From: Mesorhizobium_K marinum
GTDB taxonomy: Bacteria > Pseudomonadota > Alphaproteobacteria > Rhizobiales > Rhizobiaceae
DNA: 64,000 nt
NCBI RefSeq assembly: GCF_040813715.1
Contig: NZ_JBFOCH010000026.1
Reading direction: 5' to 3' (one strand)
Part shown: positions 47,012 through 55,564 of the stretch, piece after piece
How positions within the stretch are numbered: the first letter of the stretch is position 1
How the letters are laid out: each line of letters begins with the position of its first letter
Notes under the pieces: model-generated
Database searches by the model: none
What the model was told of the DNA's origin: nothing
Seen by the model: only the letters and a program-made list of their open reading frames with translations
Program-made: the position numbers and the translations under genes

Positions 47012-47416
47012 TCAGGCGGCCTCTGCCAGGCACTTGGCGCAGGTTCCGCGGAACTCGATGACCGCCTTCTTTGCGGCGAAGCCGGTGGAGCGCACCCATG
47101 TGTCGAGCTGGTGGCCGACATCGTGGTCGGAAAGTTCCGCCACCTGGCCGCAGCGGTCGCAGATGGCAAATGCGGTCATGTCGTGGCTGTGGTCGTGCGG
47201 TTCGGCGCAGGCGACGAAGGCGTTGAGGCTTTCCAGCCGGTGCACGAAGCCGCCCTTGATCAGCGTGTCGAGCGCCCGGTAGACCTGCAGCGGCGCGCGG
47301 AACCCGTTGTCGCGCAACTGGTCGAGCAGCGTGTAGGCGCTCAGCGGGCCGTCGGTGGCCTCGAGGCGTTCGAGAACGCAGAGCTGGTTCTTCGTCAGCG
47401 CGTCGCGTGCAGCCAT
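47012..47416 (-). CDS. zur: Fur-family transcriptional regulator, Zur-type
   Basis: This 134-residue repressor has the N-terminal winged helix (YTLLDQLRDNGFRAPLQVYRALDTL) and a C-terminal dimerisation domain. The metal-binding histidine cluster is HDHSHD, and the structural zinc pairs are CDRCG and CAKC. The CxxC...CxxC arrangement and lack of the Fur iron motif favour zinc sensing. It would repress zinc uptake genes; none (znuABC) is next to it here. ATG 47416 is chosen over an upstream in-frame start. Zur versus another Fur subfamily is not certain. Confidence 0.8.
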   Translation of the reverse strand: MAARDALTKNQLCVLERLEATDGPLSAYTLLDQLRDNGFRAPLQVYRALDTLIKGGFVHRLESLNAFVACAEPHDHSHDMTAFAICDRCGQVAELSDHDVGHQLDTWVRSTGFAAKKAVIEFRGTCAKCLAEAA

Positions 47417-47529
47417 GTCCGTGTTCCGCTCGTCATCGCCGTCAGATGGTGACGGCATACCCCCGTTGCTAGCGGCTTCGCCGCGCAAAGACAATCGCGC
47501 CCGACCCGGCATGCTCCGGCGCCGGCCGC

Positions 47530-48030
47530 CTACTCGCTCTCGCCATCGAGCGCCGGCAGCGAAACGCCGGCGAGTTCCGCCGCCAAGAGGCGCGCGGCGC
47601 CTGCGCGGGCGATGCGCAGCATCAGCGCCTTGCGGGTCGCGGCCGCCATCCTGTGTTCCGGCGCCTCGCGCAGGATTTCCGCGCCGTAGCCGTCGGAAAG
47701 GATGAAGCCGCATTCATCGGGGAAGATGTCGGCCGGCACGTCGGGATGGGTGGCGAAGAAGAAGCGGTCGGAATGCAGCCGGTAGTCAGGCCACTTGCGA
47801 TCGACGCGAAAGTCCTCGACCGACGACTTGATCTCGATGATCCAGACGTCGCCCTGCCGGGTCAGCGCAACGAGATCGGCGCGACGGCCGGTCGCCAGGC
47901 TGATCTCGGGCAGCACGTGGGCGCCCATCTGCGACAGCAGCCGCTGCACGCCGCGCCTGACGAGCAGCGCGCGCTCGGACTGGCGGCCGTCCAGGAGGGG
48001 GTTTTGCAGAATCGGCGAGACGATGGGCAT
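47530..48030 (-). CDS. mmcB: MmcB family DNA repair protein
   Basis: This 166-residue protein has a nuclease-like core: GAHVLPEISLATGRRADLVALTRQGDVWIIEIKSSVEDFRVDRKW, containing the E...D...ExK arrangement of PD-(D/E)XK nucleases. MmcB was named in Caulobacter, where it is SOS-regulated and associated with ImuABC translesion repair. ATG 48030 is preceded by no strong ribosome site but fits the family N-terminus. A poorly conserved LexA box is not obvious upstream. Neighbours are unrelated. Confidence 0.85.
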   Translation of the reverse strand: MPIVSPILQNPLLDGRQSERALLVRRGVQRLLSQMGAHVLPEISLATGRRADLVALTRQGDVWIIEIKSSVEDFRVDRKWPDYRLHSDRFFFATHPDVPADIFPDECGFILSDGYGAEILREAPEHRMAAATRKALMLRIARAGAARLLAAELAGVSLPALDGESE

Positions 48031-48083
48031 GCCCCACCATGCCAGAGTCCGTTCACGATTTGAACTCGGCCGGCGGGGGTGCG

Positions 48084-48479
48084 TCAGTCCGCCGGCTTGC
48101 CCGCCATGTCGTCGAGGATCGGGCAGTCCGGCCGGTCGTCGCCGTGGCAGGCGTGGATGAGCTTGTGCAGCGTGGCGCGCATCGACTGCAGTTCGGCGAG
48201 CTTGGCGTCGATCGCCGCGACATGGCTCTTGGCGATCGCGCGCACGTCCTGGCTGGCCCGGCCCTTGTCGCGGTAGAGCGCCATCAGCTGGCGGCAATCC
48301 TCGATCGAGAAGCCGAGCCCGCGCGCGCGCCGCAGGAAGGCGAGCCGGTGGATGTCGTCACCGGAATAGTCGCGGTAGCCGTTGTCTGCGCGGGCCGGGC
48401 TGATGAGGCCGATATCCTCGTAGTAGCGGATGGTCTTGGCGGGCAGGCCCGTGCGGCGGGCGGCGGTGCCGACATTCAT
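48084..48479 (-). CDS. Copper-responsive MerR-family regulator (CueR/HmrR)
   Basis: This 131-residue MerR regulator has the N-terminal HTH VGTAARRTGLPAKTIRYYEDIGL and a long coiled-coil dimer helix. The C-terminal metal loop HACHGDDRPDCPIL has two cysteines eight residues apart, the Cu(I)/Ag(I)-binding arrangement of CueR/HmrR. Such regulators activate copper ATPases by untwisting promoters with a 19-bp spacer. No copper efflux gene is adjacent in this window, so its target lies elsewhere. Confidence 0.88.
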   Translation of the reverse strand: MNVGTAARRTGLPAKTIRYYEDIGLISPARADNGYRDYSGDDIHRLAFLRRARGLGFSIEDCRQLMALYRDKGRASQDVRAIAKSHVAAIDAKLAELQSMRATLHKLIHACHGDDRPDCPILDDMAGKPAD

Positions 48480-48722
48480 GCTGGAAACTCCTCGTGTTCG
48501 CCGCGCCCCGCCGCGTTTCGCCAAAGCGCCGATCGTTGATTTTGCTTCACAATTCCGTGAGTGCTGTTGCCAAAATGCCATAGTGGAGACGTTACTTGGC
48601 GTCATATTCCGCATATAGGCAATCCGCGCTTGGCAGACAAAGCCCGCCCACCCTAAGAATGGCGAAAATGAGGCCCGAATCGGGCGCTCTGGCCGACCGG
48701 GACCGGGGGGACAGACCGAAGC

Positions 48723-49343
48723 ATGCGCATCAGATCACTGCTCATCGTCGTCGGAATGGCGCTGGCCACGGCACTGGCCGGCTGCTCGACCGACAGCGTC
48801 ACCGGCGTGTCCTTCGCCAGCTACGGGGCGCGCACCGACGCCGGCTATCGCGTCCCCGCCATTCCGATCACCAAGGTCGCGTCGCAGTACCGGCGCCAGA
48901 CCGTGAACTACCAGACCAGCGAGAAGCCCGGTACCATCGTCGTCGATACCGGCACCAAGCACCTCTATTTCGTGCTCGGCGGCGGCAAGGCCGTCCGCTA
49001 CGGCATCGGCGTCGGCCGCCAGGGCTTCGAGTGGAAGGGCGTCGCCCGCGTCGGCGCCAAGCGCGAATGGCCGGTGTGGACGCCGCCGCCGGCGATGATC
49101 CGCCGCCAGCCGGAACTCGCCAAGTGGCGCGGCGGCATGCCCGGCGGCCCCAGCAACGCGCTCGGAGCGCGCGCGCTCTACCTGTTCAACAAGAGCGGCG
49201 ACACCGGCTACCGCCTGCACGGCACGCCGGAATGGTGGTCGATCGGCAAGGCGATGTCGTCGGGCTGCATCCGCATGATGAACCAGGACGTCATCGACCT
49301 CTACGAACGTGCCGGCGTCGGCGCCAAGGTCGTCGTCAAGTAG
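48723..49343 (+). CDS. L,D-transpeptidase lipoprotein (YkuD family)
   Basis: This 206-residue protein has a lipoprotein signal peptide with lipobox ALAGC (Cys21), so it is anchored in an envelope membrane. The YkuD domain begins around YQTSEKPGTIVVD and contains GTRYRLHG-type sequence (GDTGYRLHGTPEWWSIG) and the catalytic SSGCIRM cysteine. It would form 3-3 cross-links in peptidoglycan or attach proteins to it. Rhizobiales carry many such paralogues. A strong terminator follows. Confidence 0.93.
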   Translation: MRIRSLLIVVGMALATALAGCSTDSVTGVSFASYGARTDAGYRVPAIPITKVASQYRRQTVNYQTSEKPGTIVVDTGTKHLYFVLGGGKAVRYGIGVGRQGFEWKGVARVGAKREWPVWTPPPAMIRRQPELAKWRGGMPGGPSNALGARALYLFNKSGDTGYRLHGTPEWWSIGKAMSSGCIRMMNQDVIDLYERAGVGAKVVVK

Positions 49344-49392
49344 AAGCGAATAGTCCGCGGACCGTCTCGGCAACATGGGTGGTCCTAGACAG

Positions 49393-49421
49393 AAAACCGG
49401 GCCGGGGGGCCCGGTTTTTTG
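49393..49421 (+). terminator. Rho-independent terminator of the L,D-transpeptidase gene
   Basis: AAAACCGGGCC and GGCCCGGTTTTTT form a perfect 11-bp stem around a GGGG-containing loop with a T6 run, about 50 bp after the stop codon. Confidence 0.9.
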
Positions 49422-49598
49422 TTGTCTGCCCCTGCGTGAGGGCCTAAACCGGACGAAAGCGCGGCGCCGCCTGCGAGTCGGGGGCAGGGCCAGGCGGGGA
49501 TCGCGCGGCAAGGCGGCATTCGAAAAGCACGCTGGTCGGGGGGAACAGCGACGGTACGCCGTCGCCGTGCCGGTTTGCGTGACACCGAGAGGTTGGCG

Positions 49599-50039
49599 AT
49601 GAACATGAGCGAGCGGTTCGAGACACGGGGCGAGATCGGGCATTCGATCGCCGGGGTCCGGGACCAGATTGCGGTGCAGGCGCGCGTTTTCACCGTGGCG
49701 GTGGCCATCTCGGTGGCGGTGCTCGGCTTCCTCTACTACCAGAACATGGGCCTGGCCGAAAAATACGCCGCCCTGCAGGAGGCCAATGTGCGCGTCGAGG
49801 CGCAACTGGCCTCGGCGCTCGCCGCCGTCGAGCGCGTCAAGCTCGACACCGAGCAGGGACGCGTCGATGCGCGCGAGGTGAAGACGTTGCTCGAGGCCGC
49901 GCTGAAGCCGCCGACGCCGGGTAGCGCCGCCTTCCCCGGCTGGCTCGGCATCAAGGCCGACGGCGTCAAGGAAGCCAAGGCGCTGATCGATCAGTACAAG
50001 ACGCCGGTCTGGATCTTCGCCACCAGCCCCACGGAATAA
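49599..50039 (+). CDS. Single-pass membrane protein with coiled coil, unknown function
   Basis: This 146-residue protein has a short cytoplasmic N-terminus, one transmembrane helix (FTVAVAISVAVLGFLYY) and then a heptad-like Ala/Glu/Leu segment (AALQEANVRVEAQLASALAAVERVK). A compact C-terminal tail contains PGWLGIKADGVKEAKALIDQY. No catalytic motif is visible. ATG 49599 is inside GCGATGAACATGAGC; the second ATG at 49605 is also possible. I do not recognise the family; it is preceded by the L,D-transpeptidase terminator, so it has its own promoter. Confidence 0.7.
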   Translation: MNMSERFETRGEIGHSIAGVRDQIAVQARVFTVAVAISVAVLGFLYYQNMGLAEKYAALQEANVRVEAQLASALAAVERVKLDTEQGRVDAREVKTLLEAALKPPTPGSAAFPGWLGIKADGVKEAKALIDQYKTPVWIFATSPTE

Positions 50040-50093
50040 GCCCGGCGCACGAGGCGTCGTTCCTGGCGGATTCGCCCCGTGATAAAAAGGCCG

Positions 50094-50429
50094 CTAGCGC
50101 TCCGGCGGCGTAAAGCCCGAGAACACGACGTGGTGTTCGACGAAATCGGGCTTCTCGATCAGGTAGATCTCGTCGATCGTGTAGTAGTGGGCGCGCCCCG
50201 GTTCGTCGCCGACCAGCGCGCGGATGGCGTCCATGCCGGTCCACCAGGACAGCGCGGTGATCTCGGTGACGCCGTCGCCGAGGTCGCGCAGCACGATCTG
50301 GTGGCCGAGATTGCCCTCCGTCGTCTCGATCTCGTTGAAGCCGGTCTCGGCCATGTACTTCGCGTATTCGGCTGCGCGCTCGGTCGCGACCTTGCCGGTC
50401 CAGCGGCGCAGGATGACTTCGTCGGGCAT
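50094..50429 (-). other. Assembly duplicate of the ABM-like gene
   Basis: This segment repeats the gene at 50475-50810 with the same amino acid sequence, separated from it by NNN. It is most likely the other end of an unmerged contig overlap and not a tandem gene pair. Confidence 0.85.
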
Positions 50430-50474
50430 ATTGGGCGGCTCCAGGGAAGNNNCCGCCCCGCGACAGGAAAGCCG

Positions 50475-50810
50475 TTAGCGCTCCGGCGGCGTAAAGCCCG
50501 AGAACACGACGTGGTGTTCGACGAAATCGGGCTTCTCGATCAGGTAGATCTCGTCGATCGTGTAGTAGTGGGCGCGCCCCGGTTCGTCGCCGACCAGCGC
50601 GCGGATGGCGTCCATGCCGGTCCACCAGGACAGCGCGGTGATCTCGGTGACGCCGTCGCCGAGGTCGCGCAGCACGATCTGGTGGCCGAGATTGCCCTCC
50701 GTCGTCTCGATCTCGTTGAAGCCGGTCTCGGCCATGTACTTCGCGTATTCGGCTGCGCGCTCGGTCGCGACCTTGCCGGTCCAGCGGCGCAGGATGACTT
50801 CGTCGGGCAT
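50475..50810 (-). CDS. ABM-like small protein (dimeric alpha/beta barrel)
   Basis: The 111-residue protein begins MPDEVILRRWTGKVATERAAEYAKY and contains LGHQIVLRDLGDGVTEITALSWW, matching the antibiotic-biosynthesis-monooxygenase (ABM) fold pattern of ferredoxin-like dimers. Catalytic activity cannot be predicted. A nearly identical copy (50094-50429) lies across the NNN at 50450-50452 and is an assembly duplicate; the two differ at the stop codon (TAA here, TAG there) and just beyond it, suggesting strain variants. Only one gene should be counted. Confidence 0.7.
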   Translation of the reverse strand: MPDEVILRRWTGKVATERAAEYAKYMAETGFNEIETTEGNLGHQIVLRDLGDGVTEITALSWWTGMDAIRALVGDEPGRAHYYTIDEIYLIEKPDFVEHHVVFSGFTPPER

Positions 50811-50992
50811 ATTGGGCGGCTCCAGGGAAGGAAGCCCATGGTGGCATGGGGCGGGGCGCGTGTCGATTGGGGCGCTGCCGAGGCGGCGCTTCCGTCCGGC
50901 GCCGCTGATCGCCAGGTCGGTGAGGCGATGGATCGCAGGCCGGCTTGCCTTCCGGAGCGAGTTTTGCAATCGGTCGGCACTGGAGGACAAGT

Positions 50993-51412
50993 ATGTGGAC
51001 ATCTGACTGGGAGTTCGGCCTGCCGCTCGCGGTGGCCACGATCGTGTTCCACGTCGCCGCCTTCATGCTGACCACGCGCGCGCTGGTGCCGGAGGTCGCC
51101 GCGCGAAACAACGGGCACTACCGCTTCATCGCGACCGTCGGGCTGCTTGCGGTCGTCGCCGCCCTGCTGCACGGTCTGGAGGGGCTCGCCTGGGCGCAGC
51201 TTTACGTGTGGCTCGGCGCGCTGCCCGATTTCCGGACGGCGGTGCTCTACTCGCTCGGCGCGATGACCAGCTACGGCCATGCCGACATCTACCTGGAACG
51301 GCAATGGATGCTGCTCGGCACGATCGAGGCGGTCAACGGCCTCATCCTGTTCGGCCTTACCACGGCGTTCTTCTTTGCCGCGATCCAGAAACTGTGGCCG
51401 CCGAGGTCATAG
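50993..51412 (+). CDS. Membrane protein resembling a one-domain ion channel
   Basis: The 139-residue protein starts at ATG 50993 after TGGAGGACAAG. It has three to four hydrophobic segments (~8-28, ~45-65, ~110-132), and between the last two lies LYSLGAMTSYGHADIYL, which resembles the pore helix and filter of Ion_trans_2 potassium channels (consensus T-x-G-Y-G-D). Here the filter reads TSYGHAD, so selectivity would be altered. The name is a structural guess. It is convergent with the monooxygenase genes to its right. Confidence 0.6.
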   Translation: MWTSDWEFGLPLAVATIVFHVAAFMLTTRALVPEVAARNNGHYRFIATVGLLAVVAALLHGLEGLAWAQLYVWLGALPDFRTAVLYSLGAMTSYGHADIYLERQWMLLGTIEAVNGLILFGLTTAFFFAAIQKLWPPRS

Positions 51413-51464
51413 TCAACGGATAGGGAAAGCGACAGCCCGCAAGGGGGAGGCGTTGGCGCTAGTT

Positions 51465-52505
51465 CTAATCCGGCCCGAACCCGGGGCTCGTCGTAGCTCC
51501 GTCGTCATATTTCGACAGCCACTCCAACACCGTCGGCCGGTAGCGCGTCAGGCCCTTGTAGGTCGCGAGTTCTTCCGGCAGGTCGCGCAGCACGCGGTGG
51601 AGGCGGCGCGCCCATTTCTTCGAGGTGACCAGTTCGTCCATCTTGATCAGGTAGCAGCGGATCGGGAAGACCAGCGCGTTGGAGCGCGGCAGGCGCCAGA
51701 AGCTCTGCAACTCGACGCGCAGGTGCACCTTCTGGCCGACGTTTTCGGGCGTCACCGTGGTCCGGTCCGGGCCCCATTTGTGATAGTTCTCGGGCGAGGT
51801 GTCGAGGCGCGGGTTGATGGTCATCGTCCAGTTGAGTCGGCGCGCCGGCTTGCCCTGCTGGATGTTGAGCAGGAATTTCAGGGCGCGGGTGAAGACGCCC
51901 TTCTCATGCGCCAGCGGCACCGGCGCGTGCCATTCGAAGAAATTCATGCCGATGTCGAAGTCGAGCGACCAGTCGGCCTGGGTGGTGACGATGCCGGCGT
52001 CCATCCACAGGTTGCCGTCGCGCTGGTCGAGGATGCAGAAATCGCCCTGGCTCTGGCGGGTGATGTACTCCATCGGGCCGTAGGGCAGGGTGGAGAGGTC
52101 GCCGAACACGAACTTCTGGTCGATGCCGAGCGGCCTGTTGATCCAGTGCCAGTTGTCGCCGTCGCGCGTCAGCGAAAAGTGCTCGGGATAACCCTTGGCC
52201 TGCTCGGTCATCAGAAGTTCGAGCAGGTCCCAGCCGGCGAGCGTCATGTGTGGCAGCGACTGGCAGCGCAGCGGGTCTTCGGCCAGCACCAGCGCGCGGT
52301 CCTCCATCTCCGAGACATAGTGCTCGTCGACGTCGATCAGGTTTTCGAGAACGCTGCCCTCGGGGCCCGGCACATGCGGCTCGATGTTGACCGCGTACAT
52401 GTAGCTGTCTTCGTGGAAGGGGAAGGGAAAGCGCCGGACATGCTCGGGCGAGTTCCTGAAGGTGAAGTCGTCGCGGAAGGTTTCTTTCCGGAAGTTGATG
52501 CCCAT
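51465..52505 (-). CDS. dmmA: Dimethylamine monooxygenase, heme-binding subunit (DUF3445)
   Basis: This 346-residue DUF3445 protein has the sequence HEDSYMYAVNIEPHVPG near the N-terminus and WHWINRPLGIDQKF. In characterised heme-dependent oxidative N-demethylases this PAS-fold subunit carries the heme and the active site. It would oxidise dimethylamine to methylamine and formaldehyde with O2 and NADPH. It is the promoter-distal gene of a leftward cluster with reductase, Cys4 subunit and GcvT-like subunit, the full gene set of that enzyme. The stop is 53 bp from a convergent membrane-protein gene. Confidence 0.87.
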   Translation of the reverse strand: MGINFRKETFRDDFTFRNSPEHVRRFPFPFHEDSYMYAVNIEPHVPGPEGSVLENLIDVDEHYVSEMEDRALVLAEDPLRCQSLPHMTLAGWDLLELLMTEQAKGYPEHFSLTRDGDNWHWINRPLGIDQKFVFGDLSTLPYGPMEYITRQSQGDFCILDQRDGNLWMDAGIVTTQADWSLDFDIGMNFFEWHAPVPLAHEKGVFTRALKFLLNIQQGKPARRLNWTMTINPRLDTSPENYHKWGPDRTTVTPENVGQKVHLRVELQSFWRLPRSNALVFPIRCYLIKMDELVTSKKWARRLHRVLRDLPEELATYKGLTRYRPTVLEWLSKYDDGATTSPGFGPD

Positions 52506-52509
52506 AGGA

Positions 52510-53481
52510 CTACCTCTCGAGAACGAGCGAACGGCCTTCGAAGCGCGACACGCAGGGCATGATCTTCTTGCCCGAGCGGTGCTCCTCTTCCGAAAGCCAG
52601 TGGTCGTTGTGCAGGAATTTCCCGTCGGCGGAGACGACGTTGGTCTCGCACTGGCCGCAGACGCCGCCGCGGCAGAGATAGGGCGGGTCGACGCCGGCGG
52701 CCTCGATGGCCTCGAGCAGGCTCTGCTGCTCGGCCACGTGGATGGTCTTGCCGGTGACGGCGAGCGTCACGTCGAAGGGTTTTCCCGGCTGCGGCGCCGC
52801 GAAGTGCTCGTAGTGCACGGTCTCCGGCGGCCAGCCGGCTGCGGCTGCCGTGTTGCGCACCCAGTCGATCATCGGCGCGGGACCGCAGATATAGAGATGC
52901 GTGCCGAGCGGCTGGGAGGACAGCAGGTTTGCCAGCTCGATCTTCTCGCTGCGGTCGTCATGGTAGAGGTGGATGCGGCGGCCGTGGCGCTCGGTCAGTA
53001 CGTCGCCATAGGTGAACAGCGCGGCGGTGCGGCAGGCGTAGTGCAGCTCGAAATTGCCGCCGGCGGCGGCAAGCTGCGCGGTCTGCGCCATGAACGGCGT
53101 GATGCCGATGCCGCCGGCGATCATCAGGTGCTTCTTCGCCCTGAGATCGAGCGAGAACAGGTTGACCGGATAGGAGATGACCATGCGGTCGCCGGGCTTC
53201 ACCCGGCGATGCATGAACAGCGAGCCGCCGCGCCCCTGGTCGTCGCGGCGAACCGAGATCGTGTACTCCGACGTGTCGAGCGGCGACGACATCAGCGAAT
53301 AGGGGTTGAGGCGCGGCACCGCGCCCTCGTGCTCGCGCATCTCGACGACGACATGCGCGCCGCCGGAGAAGGTGGGCAGTTGGCCGCCGCCGGTCGGGCG
53401 GAAGTGGAAGCGGGTGACCAGTTCGTTGACCGGAACGACGTCGGCGACGGTGACGTCGAGTTTCGTCGTGCCCGCACTCAT
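52510..53481 (-). CDS. dmmB: Dimethylamine monooxygenase reductase subunit (flavin/2Fe-2S)
   Basis: This 323-residue reductase is of the phthalate dioxygenase reductase type. An N-terminal flavin-binding barrel has RLNPYSLMSSPLD, the NAD(P) domain has AGGIGITPFMAQ, and the C-terminal plant-type ferredoxin domain has CRGGVCGQCETN plus a distal Cys in MPCVSRF. It would pass electrons from NAD(P)H to the heme subunit encoded next; their stop and start are only 4 bp apart. The start overlaps the end of the Cys4 subunit gene by 4 bp. Confidence 0.9.
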   Translation of the reverse strand: MSAGTTKLDVTVADVVPVNELVTRFHFRPTGGGQLPTFSGGAHVVVEMREHEGAVPRLNPYSLMSSPLDTSEYTISVRRDDQGRGGSLFMHRRVKPGDRMVISYPVNLFSLDLRAKKHLMIAGGIGITPFMAQTAQLAAAGGNFELHYACRTAALFTYGDVLTERHGRRIHLYHDDRSEKIELANLLSSQPLGTHLYICGPAPMIDWVRNTAAAAGWPPETVHYEHFAAPQPGKPFDVTLAVTGKTIHVAEQQSLLEAIEAAGVDPPYLCRGGVCGQCETNVVSADGKFLHNDHWLSEEEHRSGKKIMPCVSRFEGRSLVLER

Positions 53482-54080
53482 CGGAAGACCTCCTCGACCG
53501 GCACCTCTTCGCTGCGGTCCTCGGCGTTGATGCAGACGCCCTGGAAGGCGGCGAGGCGGCGCGAATAGTGGTCGCGCACCAGCAATGTGAGGCCGCAATG
53601 CGCGCAGGTCGCGGGCTGCGTGGTGACGTCCTCGGTGATACCCTTGCAGTGGACGCACTGGACGCGCCGCGCCAGCGACCCGCGATGCTCGGTCTGGATG
53701 GAGGCGTGGTCGATGCCGGCCTCGAGAGCCGCCTGCATGGCCTGGCCGATCAGCCCCTCGGTGCCGGCGAGGTAGAGGCGCAGCCCCATATGCGCGGTGG
53801 CGAAGGTCTGGCGCAGGCGCGGCAGCGCGGCGGCGATCGAGGGACCCTCGTAGAAGCGCGCGGGGTTCAGCGCCTGCAGCGCGGCGAGGTACCGGTCGCC
53901 GGAAGCGCGCGGGATGAAGACGATCTCGGCGGCGTCGAAGAAGCCTGCCGGCGCCGATTTGGCGAGTTCGAGGATTGCCTCGGCGCCTTCGGCGTCGGCG
54001 ATCAGCAGGTGTCCCGCGCCCGGTTGGGGAGAAAGCGTGCCGTAGACCGGCCGGCTCTTGATCGACGGTTCAATCGGCAA
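53478..54080 (-). CDS. dmmC: Dimethylamine monooxygenase small Cys4 subunit
   Basis: This 200-residue protein has a large N-terminal domain with the sequence HMGLRLYLAGTEGLIG and a C-terminal zinc-ribbon or rubredoxin-like unit with two CxxC pairs (QCVHCKG and TCAHCGL). The arrangement matches the third subunit of the heme-dependent N-demethylase complex. A TTG at 54080 after GGGAAGG is the best start I can find. Overlap with the reductase gene indicates translational coupling. The exact function of the Cys4 site is not known to me. Confidence 0.8.
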   Translation of the reverse strand: MPIEPSIKSRPVYGTLSPQPGAGHLLIADAEGAEAILELAKSAPAGFFDAAEIVFIPRASGDRYLAALQALNPARFYEGPSIAAALPRLRQTFATAHMGLRLYLAGTEGLIGQAMQAALEAGIDHASIQTEHRGSLARRVQCVHCKGITEDVTTQPATCAHCGLTLLVRDHYSRRLAAFQGVCINAEDRSEEVPVEEVFR

Positions 54081-54120
54081 TGGCGGCCTTCCCTGTTCTG
54101 CCCGAAACTCCCCGTCGCGC

Positions 54121-55254
54121 TCAGCCCTTGGCCGTGCGCTTGAGCTTCTTCGGGTCGTCGAAGGGCAGCGGCTGCGCGGTCGCCTTGATGACGCCGCTGC
54201 GGTTGTGGATCTCCAGCGGTGTGCCGGCGACCGCGGTGTCGACCGAAAGCCTGGCGATGCCCATCGATTTTTTCGCCAGCGGCGAATACATGGCGCAGGT
54301 CACGACGCCGACCTGCTTGCCGCCGGCATGCACCGGTGCGCCCTCGTCGGCGGGTTCGGTGCCGTCGAGCAGGACGCCGAAGATCTTGAAGCGCTCCTTG
54401 CCCTTCAGCCTGTAGTGTTCCTCGGCGCCGCGGAAACCGGTCTTGCCCGGGCTGACTGTGAAGTCGAGGCCGAGTTCCCACAGCGTGTCGCCGGGGCCTT
54501 CGTTCTCGAACGGATATTTCTGGCTGTTGTCGTAGGGATAGAAGAGCAGGTAGCTCTCGACGCGCAGCATGTCGAGCGTGGTGAAGCGACAGGGGATGAT
54601 GCCCATCTCCCTGCCCTCGTCGAGGATGCGGTCCCAGATGGCGACCGCGTCCTGCCCGCGGCAGAAGATCTCGTAGCCGCGCTCGCCGGTGTAGCCCGTG
54701 CGCGAGATCATCACCGGGAAGCCGAACAGCTGCGTCTGCATGTGGTGGAAGTAGGGCAGGTCGCGAATGCCCGGCACATGCCTGGCCAGATAGTCGACCG
54801 CGAGCGGGCCCTGCAGCGACAGGTCGTGCAGGTTGTCGTCGAAGCGGATCGACACGTCGCGGCCCATCGCCGCCTTGGTCAGTTCCTCGTGTCCCGTGCC
54901 CGAGCCGTGCACCACCATCCAGGAGTTCGGTCCGGTGCGGTAGAGGATGCAGTCGTCGGTGAACTTGCCGGCTTCGTTCAGCATGCAGGCATAGGCCGAC
55001 TTGCCGGGATAGATCTTCTCGACGTCGCGGGTGGTGGCGAGGTCGAGCATGTGCGAGGCGTGCGGCCCGTTCACATGCACCTTCTTCAGGCCCGACACGT
55101 CCATCAGCCCGGCCTTGGTGCGGATCGCCGTGTACTCCGCGTCGGGGTCGCCGGAGTAGCTCCAGGCGGTGCCCATGCCGCTCCAGTCCTCGAGGTTCGA
55201 ACCGAGCGCCCTGTGGCGATCGATCAGCGTCGAAAATCTCCAGGACCGCGTCAT
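54121..55254 (-). CDS. dmmD: GcvT-like tetrahydrofolate-binding subunit of the N-demethylase
   Basis: This 377-residue GcvT-fold protein has the N-terminal AGLMDVSGLKKVHVNGPHA and the central ISRTGYTGERGYEIF with the conserved folate-binding YTGE. The C-terminal domain has PGKTGFRGAEEHY and GVVTCAMYSPLAKKSMGIA. In oxidative N-demethylase complexes a GcvT-like subunit traps the released formaldehyde as methylene-tetrahydrofolate. It is the first gene of the leftward cluster and diverges from the small membrane-protein operon. A stand-alone aminomethyltransferase role is less likely in this context. Confidence 0.85.
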   Translation of the reverse strand: MTRSWRFSTLIDRHRALGSNLEDWSGMGTAWSYSGDPDAEYTAIRTKAGLMDVSGLKKVHVNGPHASHMLDLATTRDVEKIYPGKSAYACMLNEAGKFTDDCILYRTGPNSWMVVHGSGTGHEELTKAAMGRDVSIRFDDNLHDLSLQGPLAVDYLARHVPGIRDLPYFHHMQTQLFGFPVMISRTGYTGERGYEIFCRGQDAVAIWDRILDEGREMGIIPCRFTTLDMLRVESYLLFYPYDNSQKYPFENEGPGDTLWELGLDFTVSPGKTGFRGAEEHYRLKGKERFKIFGVLLDGTEPADEGAPVHAGGKQVGVVTCAMYSPLAKKSMGIARLSVDTAVAGTPLEIHNRSGVIKATAQPLPFDDPKKLKRTAKG

Positions 55255-55564
55255 GCCGGCTCACTCCCTCGTCTGTTCACGCGGCGGGGCCGTTCCCTTG
55301 GCTCTCTCTGCCGCAATCGAATTCTGACTCGATTTTTCGACGCAGCGCAATACCAGCGTTCAAATTGTTTTCCTGAGAGGCAACTCGTGCACCCCTAGGC
55401 GATGCCTGCGACCGGGCATTCTGCCTCCTGCTTATGCAAATGCACAACGATGCCGCAGCGCAGCACAATCGACACCTTGACGCAGGTCTGGAAAGGGCTG
55501 ACATTCCTCACAGGCAATTAGTTTTCACAAGAAGCAATAGAAGCAATTGCCCCGGGGAGGAAAA
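55255..55564. promoter_or_regulatory. Divergent control region between the monooxygenase and permease operons
   Basis: This 310-bp region holds no gene. It contains the 7-bp inverted repeat GGCAATT (55513-55519) and AATTGCC (55545-55551), with a perfect 9-bp tandem repeat AGAAGCAAT (55530-55547) inside it, just before the GGGAGG ribosome site of the first rightward gene. These are operator candidates for a shared methylamine regulator; no regulator gene is visible nearby. Confidence 0.5.

Larger units (their letters stand above)
50072..50830. repeat. Assembly join at NNN 50450-50452 with ~378-bp duplicated flanks
   Basis: The whole ABM-like gene is duplicated; the outer ends of the copies differ. 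Confidence 0.92.
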
